Positions 13,412 through 24,400 of a stretch of 64,000 nt of DNA are shown piece after piece (positions within the stretch are counted from its first letter, which is position 1; every line of letters starts with the position of its first letter). A program made the translations under genes and the position numbers. The stretch spans positions 30,816,554-30,880,553 of the forward strand of contig NC_092562.1 in NCBI RefSeq assembly GCF_037975245.1, in the 5' to 3' direction. This DNA is from Apostichopus japonicus (taxonomy: Eukaryota; Echinodermata; Holothuroidea; Aspidochirotida; Stichopodidae). Below the pieces are notes generated by a model that saw nothing but the letters and a program-made list of their open reading frames with translations, had not been told where the DNA came from and searched no databases.

Positions 13412-13561
13412 TCACTGTGGGGTGATTTGCCAGTTAAGGAGGATATCGCCATGTCCTCCCTGGTAAAAAGTGTTCTCATCAAGTTGCAAATGAGTTTTTT
13501 TTTCATTTTTGGCCTGCAGAGCTCTGTGTCGGATCTCCTGTGGAATTTTGAAGGCTTCTAG
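13412..13561 (-). CDS. Putative terminal exon
   Basis: Acceptor CTTTGCAG, then LEAFKIPQEIRHRALQA, then LQLDENTFYQGGHGDILLNW and a stop. Phase 0 in. No family recognised. Confidence 0.35.
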   Translation of the reverse strand, partial: LEAFKIPQEIRHRALQAKNEKKTHLQLDENTFYQGGHGDILLNWQITPQ

Positions 13562-14845
13562 CTGCAAAGACAAATGATAAATGTGTTTAGAGCAGCTCTG
13601 AAACCAGGAAGCCAAAAAAGGCAGATATTGATGGCCCATTTCCAAGTTTAGTAACAACTTTTTTTACTGGCAAAGCATTTATATTCATGAGAAACAGCAC
13701 TAAAAGCAATAGGGATCATCTACCCAATATATGCACAACCTATATGTACCAGGTATGAATGCAATGTGGCACTGTTGAGAACAAGTGGTAACATTAAGCT
13801 TGGCATCATACACACATACATGTTGTGACAGCATAGATTTCTTGAACCTTCGGCAAGGAATCTAAAATCTGTTTCCGCCTATCAGTTTTCCTGCCAGAAA
13901 AGCTGTCAAAAGGGGAGGGGGATTGGCTACCACCGAGATATGATGCTGAAATCATCATCAATGATACATCATTAGTGAGGTATGACTTTAACAGCATGGG
14001 TGGGAGGGGGGGGGGGACCTATACTAGCTAGTACCATTGTGGCTTATACAGTCTACGTTATGTTCATACCGTCAACGTATCGTCACAGGAAAGTAAAGAT
14101 GTACTATGTCCAAAATTGCCATTTTGAGATAATTGCATTTAATGATTTTAATCGTGTATAAAATATGCTCAACTTGCTAAAATATGTAATTTAAGGTTGC
14201 ATTATTGTCAAAATTTTAGATTTTGACCGCTATATGAGGAATTTAGGGGGGCCTGAAATGAACGTTTATATTCCACAAATATGGCATACATTTGTTTTTG
14301 GAAATAAAATAAAAAAAACCTATGTCCAGGACATAGGACAGTTTATCTTTCCCTAACATGGACATACTAACTAGAACAGTTTATCATTCCACATAGGAAA
14401 ATATTTGGAAAATATAAGGTACCTTATCATGTTCAAGAACGTTTTCCCATCAAAAACTCAATTTAGCCAAAAATGGATTTAGGACACCTTTACTTTTCCT
14501 GCAATAATATGTACCAAGTATGAACCTAATCGAACAGGAGGGGGGGTTACCACCGAGAATGATACATTAGTACACACCTCATTTCCCTCAAATAAGTCAG
14601 CATTAAAACTGTTTTCAGTTGTTGGGCTGTCTGGGGTTGGAAATGCTTCCCTGCTTGGTATTGAGGGCGAAACTGGACACCCGTCTAACCTTGCAATGGC
14701 TGCAGGGAATCGTAATAAGTGAAGAATGATAAAATAATTCAAATTAAATAAATATGAACAGTCCTTTATATCTTTAATCATTGTTAAAGAAGTAGTGTGT
14801 TCCTTTGAATGCGACACGTACAAACCTACAGAACCCATGAAATGA

Positions 14846-14922
<77 letters not shown>

Positions 14923-17900
14923 ATTAAATAATACACTTATTGGTCCAACTCCCATCGCCATATCTTTACATCAGAAACCAGTGATAAATAAAAGAGGGGA
15001 CATCCAGGCAGGTTGGGCTGACCTAGACCCATTAAAAATTCTAAGCCATCGCTACTATAGCAATCCATGGGTTTGGAATGTCAGGCTACCTGCATGGGTT
15101 CTTTGTATTAGAAGAGTAGTAGTACTTGAATATCATTGAATCTATACAAACTGATCACAGAAATGATTTTTTTTTACTAGAATAGACCCAAATTTGAGAA
15201 ACAGACAAGATATGGAGAGTTTAAACGTAAAAACATATAATTCCGAAATGTACTGTCCATAATCCATACAGTGCACTTACTCCCCGCTGCCTACTGTGTG
15301 TATAGTATGACAGACGAACCATGTGAACAGATACGAGAGTATGATATAGATCCTAACCATCGTCACTATATATTATTTGATTGTAGAATGATTTTGATTG
15401 AGTTTCAATGTGAGTATTAAATTACGTCTTACTAAAGACTAAGGTTAAACAATTTCAACTGATTTGCACGAGCTCTTCTAAGAAATATTCATAATATAAC
15501 CAATTTACGTGGCAACCTCATTTCTGTGCGGGTTGTATATATAGTGAACCTACTGTACACGAAAGTATACATACATTAAACATATCTACATATTGCGAGT
15601 ACCTTATGTTCGGTGTTACGCTAAATATACTTGACTGTTGCGCTGTCTGTCAGGGGCCAGGGAGTACTAATTGCGACAGCCTAACAGCGATCGTGAGAAG
15701 TTGAACTGATTTCGCCCAGCTAGCAATTTTGTCTTTTTAGCGTCGTCCATTTATTTCAGCTAAATATTGCCAGGGTCAAACATGAAACATATTTTTTATC
15801 TACGTGTGCAGCGGACTTCAATGACATTGATATTTGAAACAAATTGAAACGCATTTATACATTTTCTTTGTGGAAATTCAACCCCAGTTACTAACTGAAA
15901 ACACAAGAAATGCCACATAGGTCACTGTGGGGCCCCAAGGGATATGATGTTTAGCGATGTTTTCTCATGATCCGTTGCTGAGACATGGGAATATTTAAAT
16001 TAATTGGTTATTTATTCAGCAGGAAAACTCACTAAATTGCCTGTTTTCTTTTATAATTGGAAGCCTTGTAGTTTTATTTTAGAAAATAATGTAGGTCAAC
16101 TGTAGCAACACACGCTGTTGTTGGTATACGTATACACGGATGGTCACATCACTTTACTATAAAGACTGCCAAAAATAATTATAAACAATAATGAAAACAA
16201 AGGTAATTTAATTAATGAGTGTTCCTTTTGTTACATCATAGTTGATTGTGCTGCGATAATCTTTTCTTTTTTCAACTAATAAAATATTTTATATCTCAAC
16301 AATGGATAAAAACAAGTATTATGATAGGAGTTTGACCAATGACTATATTTTATCGTTCTCTATCACATATATTTTTGGAATTGGTTATCTCATGAGCTCT
16401 TTAACATCAGCTAATATGAAACTGGATACAAATATATACTATCATTACTGAAACCCCTATTAAATAGGAACTAACAATAATCATTCTTGCATTGTCTCCA
16501 GAAGATTTTCGGTAGCTAAGTGAAATGACATCACAAATATTACCAAAAGCACCAGACTATTTTCAATGAAAATATTCAAGATCTGACTATAACATGATTG
16601 CTGCTAACTGAGCATAAACCCTGATCAATTCATCTGGCTGCAGTCTGGCTGGTGGTCGCTGTTGTGGCGAGGCCTGTGCTGCTGGTTGGTGTTGTGGTGG
16701 TTTATCTGCTGGGGCTGGTGGCTTCTGGGATGGGGTTGGTGGTTTTTGTGCTGGAGCTGGTGAACTATGTGCTGGGGCTGATGGCTTCTTGTGAAGAACT
16801 GGTAGTTTATGTTGTGGTGAAGCCTGTTTTGGGGTTGGTAGTTTGTGTGCTGGTGGTGGGGATGGTGGCTTCTGTGGTGGGGTCTGTGCCTGGGCTGGTG
16901 GTTGGTGGATAACTTCATCCTCTACAAAGTTAACCAGCTCAAACTCGTCATCCTGACCCAAATCCAGGGTGTTGTCCCTCTGCTGCAAGAGCTGAGCAAT
17001 GATGTCATGTCCTGCAGCAGACTTTGCTTTCTTTGTTGCATCATTTTTCTGAAAGGTACAATAATAATTGAAATAATTAATGGTTGATCCCTTTGAATTG
17101 AATGCCATGTCCTCTCAGAGTTTGATGGCAATGCTAAAATTAAACTACATTGACCAAAAATCGTCGAGTAGATTACAGGTACACCGCCATTAAATACTTT
17201 TGCATTAAATACGGCTTTTCCTTCTAGTATTACATACTGCCTGACAGTTTAATCAGGCGCATTGCAAGCAGCGGTCATTCGCTGCCAAATTTAGCTTTCA
17301 GCTAGGGCAGGCAATTCGCCCTATTTGTATAAACGTAATATAGAGTATTTTATAATATAGAATTAATTAGGGACCAGTTAGTGACGGGACGACAGGAGAT
17401 CGAAGGAAATTTATTTTAGGAAGTAATTAGTACTGTTTACCTACCACTACAATTCCTATAGGCTTAACTCCTGTTATGTATTTTAACCTATATAAATATC
17501 TCATCATCTTGGTAATACCAACAAGCAAACCTTGCTTGTTTGCAAAAGGCACAGCCAAACAAGTATTCTACAACAATTGTTTACTTACAGGCTTTTTTGA
17601 GGAAGAGGCCGATTGGGATGAGAGCATTGTCTGATCGGTCTGAATTAAGCTCCTCAAGGAAGTCGGGATTTCCTCTTATGAACTCTATGACCTCTTCCTT
17701 GCAAGAGCTGAGAGTTTATTGAGGCATCTGGTACTGGATGTATCTCCTTTAATTTCACTTCCATCTCTTCGAAAGCTAGAGATTTTTTTTTGAAAGAAAA
17801 AGCCGGATTGTGAGCGGATTATATTACCAACATATCTTACATCCCTATACACACATTTACATTACAAGGACTACAATTAAGAGAATTATTGTCTTATTGA

Positions 17901-19180
17901 CAGTCTTGTCATTCATTCAGTATTCCACGAAACCAAAGATACTTGTCACTTGATCGCGTGAAAGCGCTCACCAGCTTGCTGACACATAGAGTGATCGACT
18001 CAAGGTACAACCCGTTACAGTTCTGCCTAACAAGGGAAACCATTTTTAGAAAATGCTATTTAGGTTAGGTCCTATATTACTATAGTAAGGTGCTTAAAAT
18101 ATCAGGTTTTGACTTGAAAATTTTAGCATATGTTAGAAAAGATCACTTGAATTACTACAAGCCAGTTCCTGAGAAAAATGGGAAAACATTAAGTGATCAA
18201 CTCAAGCCCAAGGTACCTCCACATGTAGGCCTGGCTAGTAGTAGGCTAGTACTACTATAGGCTATAATTGGTCGTTTCGCCCCATTGTCAGTTCGCCCCA
18301 AAGTACCTACCAGTTCGCCCCAAAATTTTAACAAAGGAAAACACATTTAGATGGTTTATCGCCAACCAGCTTCTTCTTTTATTTCACTTTATGTAATTGC
18401 ATTGCCCCAAACAAATGAAAATGTACCTAGGCTAGGTTAGCCCCCCCCCCAAAAAAAAAAATCAGGTCCGGGCTATTTGGTAATGTTCAATATCAGTGCA
18501 AGGACAGTTACTGTTAATACTGTAGACTATAGGCCTAGTGTTACTGTTAGTGTTAGATCTATATAGGCTATGCCCTAGCCTAGCCTGCCTTTACTTAGGG
18601 TTAGCATATAGTGCCCAGTATATTACTAGAAACATGTCCAGGCTTTTCAGGAGTCTGGAAACGGGCCTGAGAAGAAGTCATTGTTTTTTGCGTAGGCTAG
18701 GCCTACTCAAACATAGGCTAAGTTATAGTAGACCCTATAAGTACAGTAACTAGTCTGTATGGTAAGCCTCGCCTACGTTAGACAAAGGAAGAGCCTAACT
18801 TAATAAACAAGGAAATAATAAGCACATAGGCCTAACCTATGCCTTGGCCTATAATTGCATCGCTGTCCGAGAAATCCCTAGGCCCATACTGGCTACGCAT
18901 GCAGAGACAAATATATACTTGGCTACCTAGCCTATACCGTAATAAACTAATATTAACAACAACATATAAACATCAAATTATGAAAGCCACAGTTATTTAA
19001 CATTATCTGATCATTATACTTACTACCGATATGAATAATTGTAGCGGGCAGTAACTTGGTGTTGTATCTCCCAGACAATTTGCTTCCCACGAAGTTGTCG
19101 TCAGTTGTTCCCAAGACATCTTTCTGCGATAAGATTGAGATTCCTTGGCACTTTTCCCACTGCACGAGAACATGTGTCAT
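13412..19180 (-). CDS. Putative uncharacterised gene, exons scattered 19.2-13.4 kb
   Basis: I do not recognise this gene. Minus-strand exon-like segments with GT/AG borders: 19024-19180 (ATG start), 17589-17775, 14578-14699 and 13412-13561 (stop), which chain in phase except for one apparent frameshift inside 17589-17775. Two further segments, a Pro-rich one at 16587-17048 and one at 13820-13945, do not fit that phase chain and could be alternative exons or belong elsewhere. The first exon reads MTHVLVQWEKCQGISILSQ, a start (short strand, VxWE, then ILxxxDV) that resembles N-termini of some invertebrate nuclear proteins; this is only an impression. Alternatives are a decaying gene or chance open frames. 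Confidence 0.4.
13820..13945 (-). CDS. Putative alternative exon, SYLGGSQSPSPFDSF...
   Basis: Acceptor ATTTCAG, donor GTATGT, phase 1-1. The residues are SYLGGSQSPSPFDSFSGRK, then ILDSLPKVQEIYAVTT. It is open throughout, but its phase does not fit between the flanking exons, so it would be alternative or non-coding. Confidence 0.25.
14578..14699 (-). CDS. Putative exon, IARLDGCPVSPSIPSREAF...
   Basis: Acceptor CCTGCAG, donor GAG before GTGTGT, phase 1 in and 0 out. The residues IARLDGCPVSPSIPSREAF, then DSPTTENSFNADLFEGNE are Ser/Pro-rich and acidic. The phases match both the exon at 17589 and the terminal exon at 13412. Confidence 0.35.
14849..14914. repeat. (AT)33 microsatellite
   Basis: 66 uninterrupted bases of AT. 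Confidence 0.98.
14915..16586. other. Gene-free sequence or intron of the putative 13.4-19.2 kb gene
   Basis: I see no exon or repeat here. Confidence 0.5.
16587..17048 (-). CDS. Putative Pro-rich exon
   Basis: After TTTCAG the minus strand is open for 153 codons. It has an acidic helical part (KNDATKKAKSAAGHDIIAQL, then DDEFELVNFVEDEVI), about 85 residues of Pro/Ala/Gln/Lys low-complexity sequence with repeated QKPPxPxxKPP, and an ending DELIRVYAQLAAIML and stop. Phase 0 at the acceptor does not match the upstream exon (phase 1), so a connecting exon is missing or this is a separate transcript. The repetitive C/A-rich composition also makes other frames open. Confidence 0.4.
   Translation of the reverse strand, partial: KNDATKKAKSAAGHDIIAQLLQQRDNTLDLGQDDEFELVNFVEDEVIHQPPAQAQTPPQKPPSPPPAHKLPTPKQASPQHKLPVLHKKPSAPAHSSPAPAQKPPTPSQKPPAPADKPPQHQPAAQASPQQRPPARLQPDELIRVYAQLAAIML
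17589..17775 (-). CDS. Putative exon with internal frameshift
   Basis: A good acceptor (pyrimidine run, then CTCTAG) begins TFEEMEVKLKEIHPVPDASIN in phase with the first exon. Near 17713 that frame becomes unlikely and a +1 frame takes over: SCKEEVIEFIRGNPDFLEEL, then SDNALIPIGLFLKKA, to a GTAAGT donor. Both halves look like real acidic coding sequence. This suggests a one-base indel in gene or assembly, or two alternative acceptors. Confidence 0.4.
18265..18322 (+). repeat. TTCGCCCCAA short array
   Basis: Three spaced copies of GTTTCGCCCCA / AGTTCGCCCCAAA. The motif resembles the TTCGCCCAAC minisatellite that borders the element at 53247-54580. Confidence 0.6.
19024..19180 (-). CDS. Putative first exon, MTHVLVQWEK...
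   Basis: ATG at 19180, open for 52 codons, ending ATIIHIG at a GTAAGT donor, phase 1 out. The residues look protein-like (VLVQWEKCQGISILSQKDV, then GRYNTKLLPATIIHIG). No promoter element is obvious upstream. Confidence 0.45.
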
Positions 19181-20179
19181 TCTTAACTCGTCTTATTGAT
19201 GTACATGTATTTAAAATAATGAAAATATAGGTTAGTTAGGGCCTATTTTATCGAGCTAGAATAGTTACGCGTGATCCACAATATGGATGCTAAATTCGTA
19301 GTGACCGTACGTACGTAGTGCGGTTGCCTAATTTACGGAATTGAAAACGGCGTCAAATTTTGAGATACCACTTTTTTAGGGGTATATAGCTCAAAATTAA
19401 AACAAATATAACACACGTATAAACTGAAATGAACACGGTTGACCAGTAAAAAGTTAAATAAATGAATAACTAAATTTGCCTGCAATTGATTTAGAAGCAA
19501 TATAAGCAAACTACGAAAATTGTCTATAAGAATATTACAATTTACCTGTCGGAGGATCATAACAATTAGTAGCGAATTGAAAGCTCATAATATTAAGCAT
19601 GACCCAGTGTGATTAGGAACAAAAAAATCAGCGAGACGTAGAACATGTTTGTTTAATAAAAAATCAAACAAAATATATTATTAATAACTTTTGAATGAAT
19701 TTCGTTAGCTTATAAGATTCGTTAGATAATATTCAAAAGTAGATGAGCTATATATACATAATTCCAATAATTATTATTATAAATAGTCTGGTCACATTTT
19801 CTATAGCATACGAGTTCGTCTCTGAGCGAAATAAATTCTTCAATTCTTCGAACCTGTTGGGTTATACTCTTACCTACACGTGTGCCGTTGTCTAGCCTAC
19901 ACACTGTTCACGACACGTATTGTGTTAGGATGACGTAGTATATTACCGAAGAGCATGGGTAGGAAAGTTGCACTGCATCTGCAGAAAGACATCGTCGTGT
20001 ATGTACGGGCATTTATGTAAAGTATATTTGGCGGATATTATGTTAAGGAGCAGGATTGTAGCTCTGCAAGTAAGATAATTACGGGAATGTGGAGGACTAG
20101 GTATGACCTTGGGGTTTACAACTTAGTTATGCTGGTGGTAGTAGTACTATGATTATAGTTAATGTGCCCTTGTGCAGCT

Positions 20180-20470
20180 CTATGTACCGTACTTGGCTAC
20201 ATTTGAAATTCTATTCTTCGACTGTGTTCGAATGGTGTTCCTCACTGCGAGTCTCCAGCTGATCCTATCACTGGCCAATGATTCCCATCTGTCAACATCG
20301 ATGTTTGCTTTTCCCAAGCTTCGTTTCAGGGTATCTTTGTAACGCAAGATTTGACCACCCTGTTGCCTTTTGCCTTCTGAGAGCTCACCATAGAAAACCA
20401 TTTTTGGCAACCGATGTTCAGGCATTCTGCGAACATGTACACAGTTTACGTATACTGTGTTGCTGAGTCA
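20180..20470 (-). mobile_element. Non-LTR retrotransposon 3' coding fragment
   Basis: Minus-strand frame reading VHVRRMPEHRLPKMVFYGEL, then SEGKRQQGGQILRYKDTLKR, then ISWRLAVRNTI. This is the well-known C-terminal region of endonuclease-reverse transcriptase LINE polyproteins in invertebrates (RMPxxRLPK...GELxxGKRxxGGQxxRYKDxLK). The fragment is 5'-truncated with no RT core beside it. Confidence 0.85.
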
Positions 20471-20973
20471 GTACAGGTTATGTTCTAGTATTTGTTTATT
20501 CAGTGACTTCCATCTAAAGTGGTATACGATTTCAACAGTTGTACTAGTTAAACCCTTGTTAAAGAAGTGGTTGTCTGTGAGTGAAACATGTAGTCATATG
20601 TTTTGTTTAGGCATTCTGTGAGGTCGGAGGTATTTAGTATGCATTGTAATTACTTCGTTTGCTTTCGTATGGGAGTGCCGAACTTGGCATACGTTTGCAG
20701 TTTTGCCTGGAGAGGTTTCGTGTTATATTTTGATTGTGTTATATTTACTTGTTATTTTATCTTTCATAAATAGTTGTGCTCATAAAAGTTACGTAGTTTT
20801 AGCTGAACAATAGCGACTATGATACTTTATAGTACTTAATGGGTTGAATTACTACCTTTATAGATGGTTTGATGCCTTCCTGGTAGCTCTCGGGTGTTTC
20901 AAGGTCGGGAACTGGCCAGGAAAGTCAGCGACACCGTCATACAAACGGGGCTCGTCTATTTGGGGTTTAATAG

Positions 20974-21041
20974 AGGGGCGTATTTAATTAAGGGGCGTAT
21001 TTAATTAAGAGGCGTATTTAATAAAGGGGCGTATTTAATGA
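20974..21041 (+). repeat. Tandem GGGGCGTATTTAATTAA, four copies
   Basis: Four near-identical 17-19 base units. Confidence 0.9.
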
Positions 21042-21189
21042 AGGCTAAATTTTAAATTTAAATGTATAAGATTTTGTATTTGTTTATGGTTGCTCGGTTT
21101 TCACCGAACAACTAATTAAGTATCCTTGCTTGTGTTTTTTAATAAACAAGGAGACAGCAAAAGCATACCGTAATTTCTTGAGTCCGTTT

Positions 21190-21456
21190 GAATCTTTCTC
21201 GTTCTTTTTGAGACTTGACCTGGGTTACACTAATATTAACTTTAACAGCATGGAACCGGCCAGAAAGGTACGGCCGTAGCCAGGCAAATGCATTTCCAGT
21301 TATTCCAGATCGTTTTGTCAAGTTCCTTATAGGAGAGATGGTATAAAAGTCAGCAGATTGTTCCAATAGTGCTAGGGTTTCGGCTCCACGTGAATCAACA
21401 GATTCCAGGTCATTTTGCACACGAACAACAGCTTTTCGGTACCGTGTCCATGGCAA
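21190..21456 (-). mobile_element. Non-LTR retrotransposon reverse-transcriptase fragment
   Basis: Minus-strand frame with VQNDLESVDSRGAETLALLE, then SADFYTI and GITGNAFAWLRPYLSGRFHA. This matches the RT palm region of CR1/Jockey-type LINEs (LLDLSAAFDTIDH...GITGTALxWxxSYLSxR) with the catalytic region eroded (SADFYTI for SAAFDTI). It is a relic, separate from the fragment at 20180 and from a different LINE family by sequence style. Confidence 0.7.
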
Positions 21457-24400
21457 TAGGCTGCATGCATTATGTCAGCATTACCTGTAGCATTAAGAGG
21501 GGTAGAAAGTCTCTTGACCGCAACTTAACCGCAACTTGACCGCAACCGAAACTTTAGATATTAAAGACAAATTGGCAGTAGGCCTGTAATTCCCAAGGAT
21601 ACTGACACCGGGCAGAATCAGATTCTGACTCTTTTGACTGTAGTTGCATTGGGAGATCTTCAACAGTGTCATGTTTTTTTTATATTTTCAACCTTTAACA
21701 TCGAAACACAACTATTCTGTTCCGTAACAGATCTAGCAATTAGTAAACCAAATCTAGTTCGATTTGTTTACGTCATGTTATTACTTAACTTTACAAATGT
21801 TTGGTATCGTCCACCACAGCACCCCCCTCCTTGTTTTCTTTACACCATATATATCCATTGACCTCAGTAATTCAATTAAATTAAACGACTGTAATAGACA
21901 AAAGAAAACGCAGATGGAGAAAATTCCACAAATCATTCTTGGTTAATATATTTCTTCAATACCCCCAATACAAGACGAAACAAAATAAAAGGGAAATGCT
22001 TTCAATAGCCAGAAAAATGATATGAAACCAGCTCAATTAAGTAAACTTTACGTAAGCATTAAATATATGAATACATCAAACTGGACTAGTCTAAGATTAC
22101 AGTGGTATCTGGTGGTAACATTTATTTGGTATTTCAGATTTAGTGGATATGGGCGTCTTTTCGATGGATACTGCCATTTCACATGTGTAAGAAGTGGCAT
22201 TCCATATAATATAGACTCCAAAAGAATGTGACCTCCAGATGACTAGGTGTCTGTTATAAATCCAGATCTGTTATGAATAAATTTCATATTCTTGAAGTGT
22301 AATTGAAAATAATAGAATATTTACAAGGTGTGATATATCTAATTATAGATAGGCTATCCATATTGTTTAATGAAATCAACATCTTGTTTTGTTCTCTATT
22401 TTCTATACATTTATTAGTTCATTGGCAGTAAAATCAAAGTTTGCAGAAAGCAGCTAGAAAAGTTCATTACACCAAAATTTATGAAAAACTGAAAGACTGG
22501 ATGTGTAACAAATCAATCATACAATTTATGTACTCAATGATGAAAGTTTGAAGCAAACTTTCTTAACAGTTTAATATAGAAGAAACAAAACTTTCGAGCT
22601 CCTTATCATATATGACTTCACGTATATATTGCTGGATGACTATTGAGATATGGATTGAGGTATAAGTAACTGATCAATCACATATATCTTATAACATTAC
22701 TTCAGAAACTGGGGAATAGGTAGTAGGCCTATACCAATGATCCCATTTACTGATCACATAAAACAGGTCATAACTAGGTAACAGAGGATCCATTTTTTTA
22801 CTGTAACTATTAGAGCATAAGAAATCACTCATCCCATTAAGTAATCACAGATACTGAGCAATAGATAGCAACTGATCCTATAACCTTAAATACTGCAATT
22901 ACTGGCACGTAAGTATAACAGACTACTGATCCTTATTGCATGTAGGTAACATACACTCTGGAATAGATAACATACCTTTCATCGCAATTGATCACAGATA
23001 CTGAGATGTAATAGTTTAATGGAAAAGTATGGCTGGATAAGTTACTATGTTTAACAATATTTTGCTATTAAATTTTTAATTGCACCAGTGTTTCTCAAAG
23101 AATGTTGTTTGTGAAGCTCTGCAAGGATTCACCTACCTGCATTTACGTATAATCTACATGAATGAAACTTTGCATCATCCAATATTTTACCATTTTTATT
23201 GTTTGGTGATGAAAGAACTATCCAGTATGAACATAAAGACCTAGCAGAAGGAGCAAACGTGTTCATCAATTAACTCTATTCTGTTTATACATGGTTGTGT
23301 AGTACTAAGCTTTTCCTTAAATACTGTGTCATTTATACTAGGAATGCAGAGCTATACAAGTAAATATTTGGTAGAATTACTAATGCTGAAATCCATAGAG
23401 TAGCATAAACAATTTTCTGACAGTTACTATCCATGAATATCTACATGGGACTTTGTTTAAGAAAGTTAACATATTGTCTGTTTATAAGTAACATATGCTA
23501 CAGTTAGGATTGTTCATTTATGGCCTTTAAAAAAAAAATGAATTGAAGTGAACAGGAGGCAAGACTTTAACCAGCAGATCTCGGCTATTACACAGAGTCA
23601 GGATAATTGTAATAAGTATGATAATTTGAATAATTTAATTGGGTTAAATGTCATTATAATTATGATTATATTTTGTTTGGGTCAAAACTCTAGTGTCTAT
23701 CAGCTGTCTATATACCAATGGCAGGTGTACATTTATACTTTGGTGTAACTTCAGCTGCTGGACTAGAAAAGAATATACAGGACATTTGAACATTCAATAG
23801 TGAATGGCAACAACATTCTGCATATTCCTGTTGTTTCTTATAAACAGTTTGATCATAAATATTTTCAAACCTTAAAACTTGTATTTTTTCTGCAAGACCT
23901 GTATTTTTGCAAAATACATATACAAGTCCTTCAAAATATATTTTAACAATCAAACCAAATTCAACCACGATTACAACAGAATTAATAGCTTACATAGCAC
24001 TATGTCTAGTTAATACATTGTTTACAATAATCAAACCATTTAAGCACTGATAGCAGATATGTATGTTATCATTACCAGCAGGCCTTGACAAAAAGCATTG
24101 AAATTACCATTTGGAGAGCATGATTAAACATTTAATAACAAAAACAAAACACTTTAGAACAATGACTGTCTCTCTAGACTACTGTAATAAAGGACTACTA
24201 ATCATGACTTATGATAGTTTATGATTGTTCTGTCATCCATGGTTTCTTTCCATTATTATTACTACAGAGGAACATTCACAACCCCATATTTATCATGATT
24301 TCCCATACAAACTACAAAATAACCATACCAGTGGTCAGCTCTGAGTGAATGGAGTGTATAGCTGTATTCAACTTGATTTGTTTTTGTAGCTTATTGTTGC

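Noticed and set aside
14479-14961. 160-codon minus-strand frame with an (IY)n run
   Set aside because: The run is the AT microsatellite. Only the segment 14578-14699 has splice borders and protein-like composition, so only that was listed.
16652-17087. Plus-strand open frames rich in Val/Gly/Trp
   Set aside because: Complement of the Pro/Gln-rich low-complexity exon; open only because of composition.
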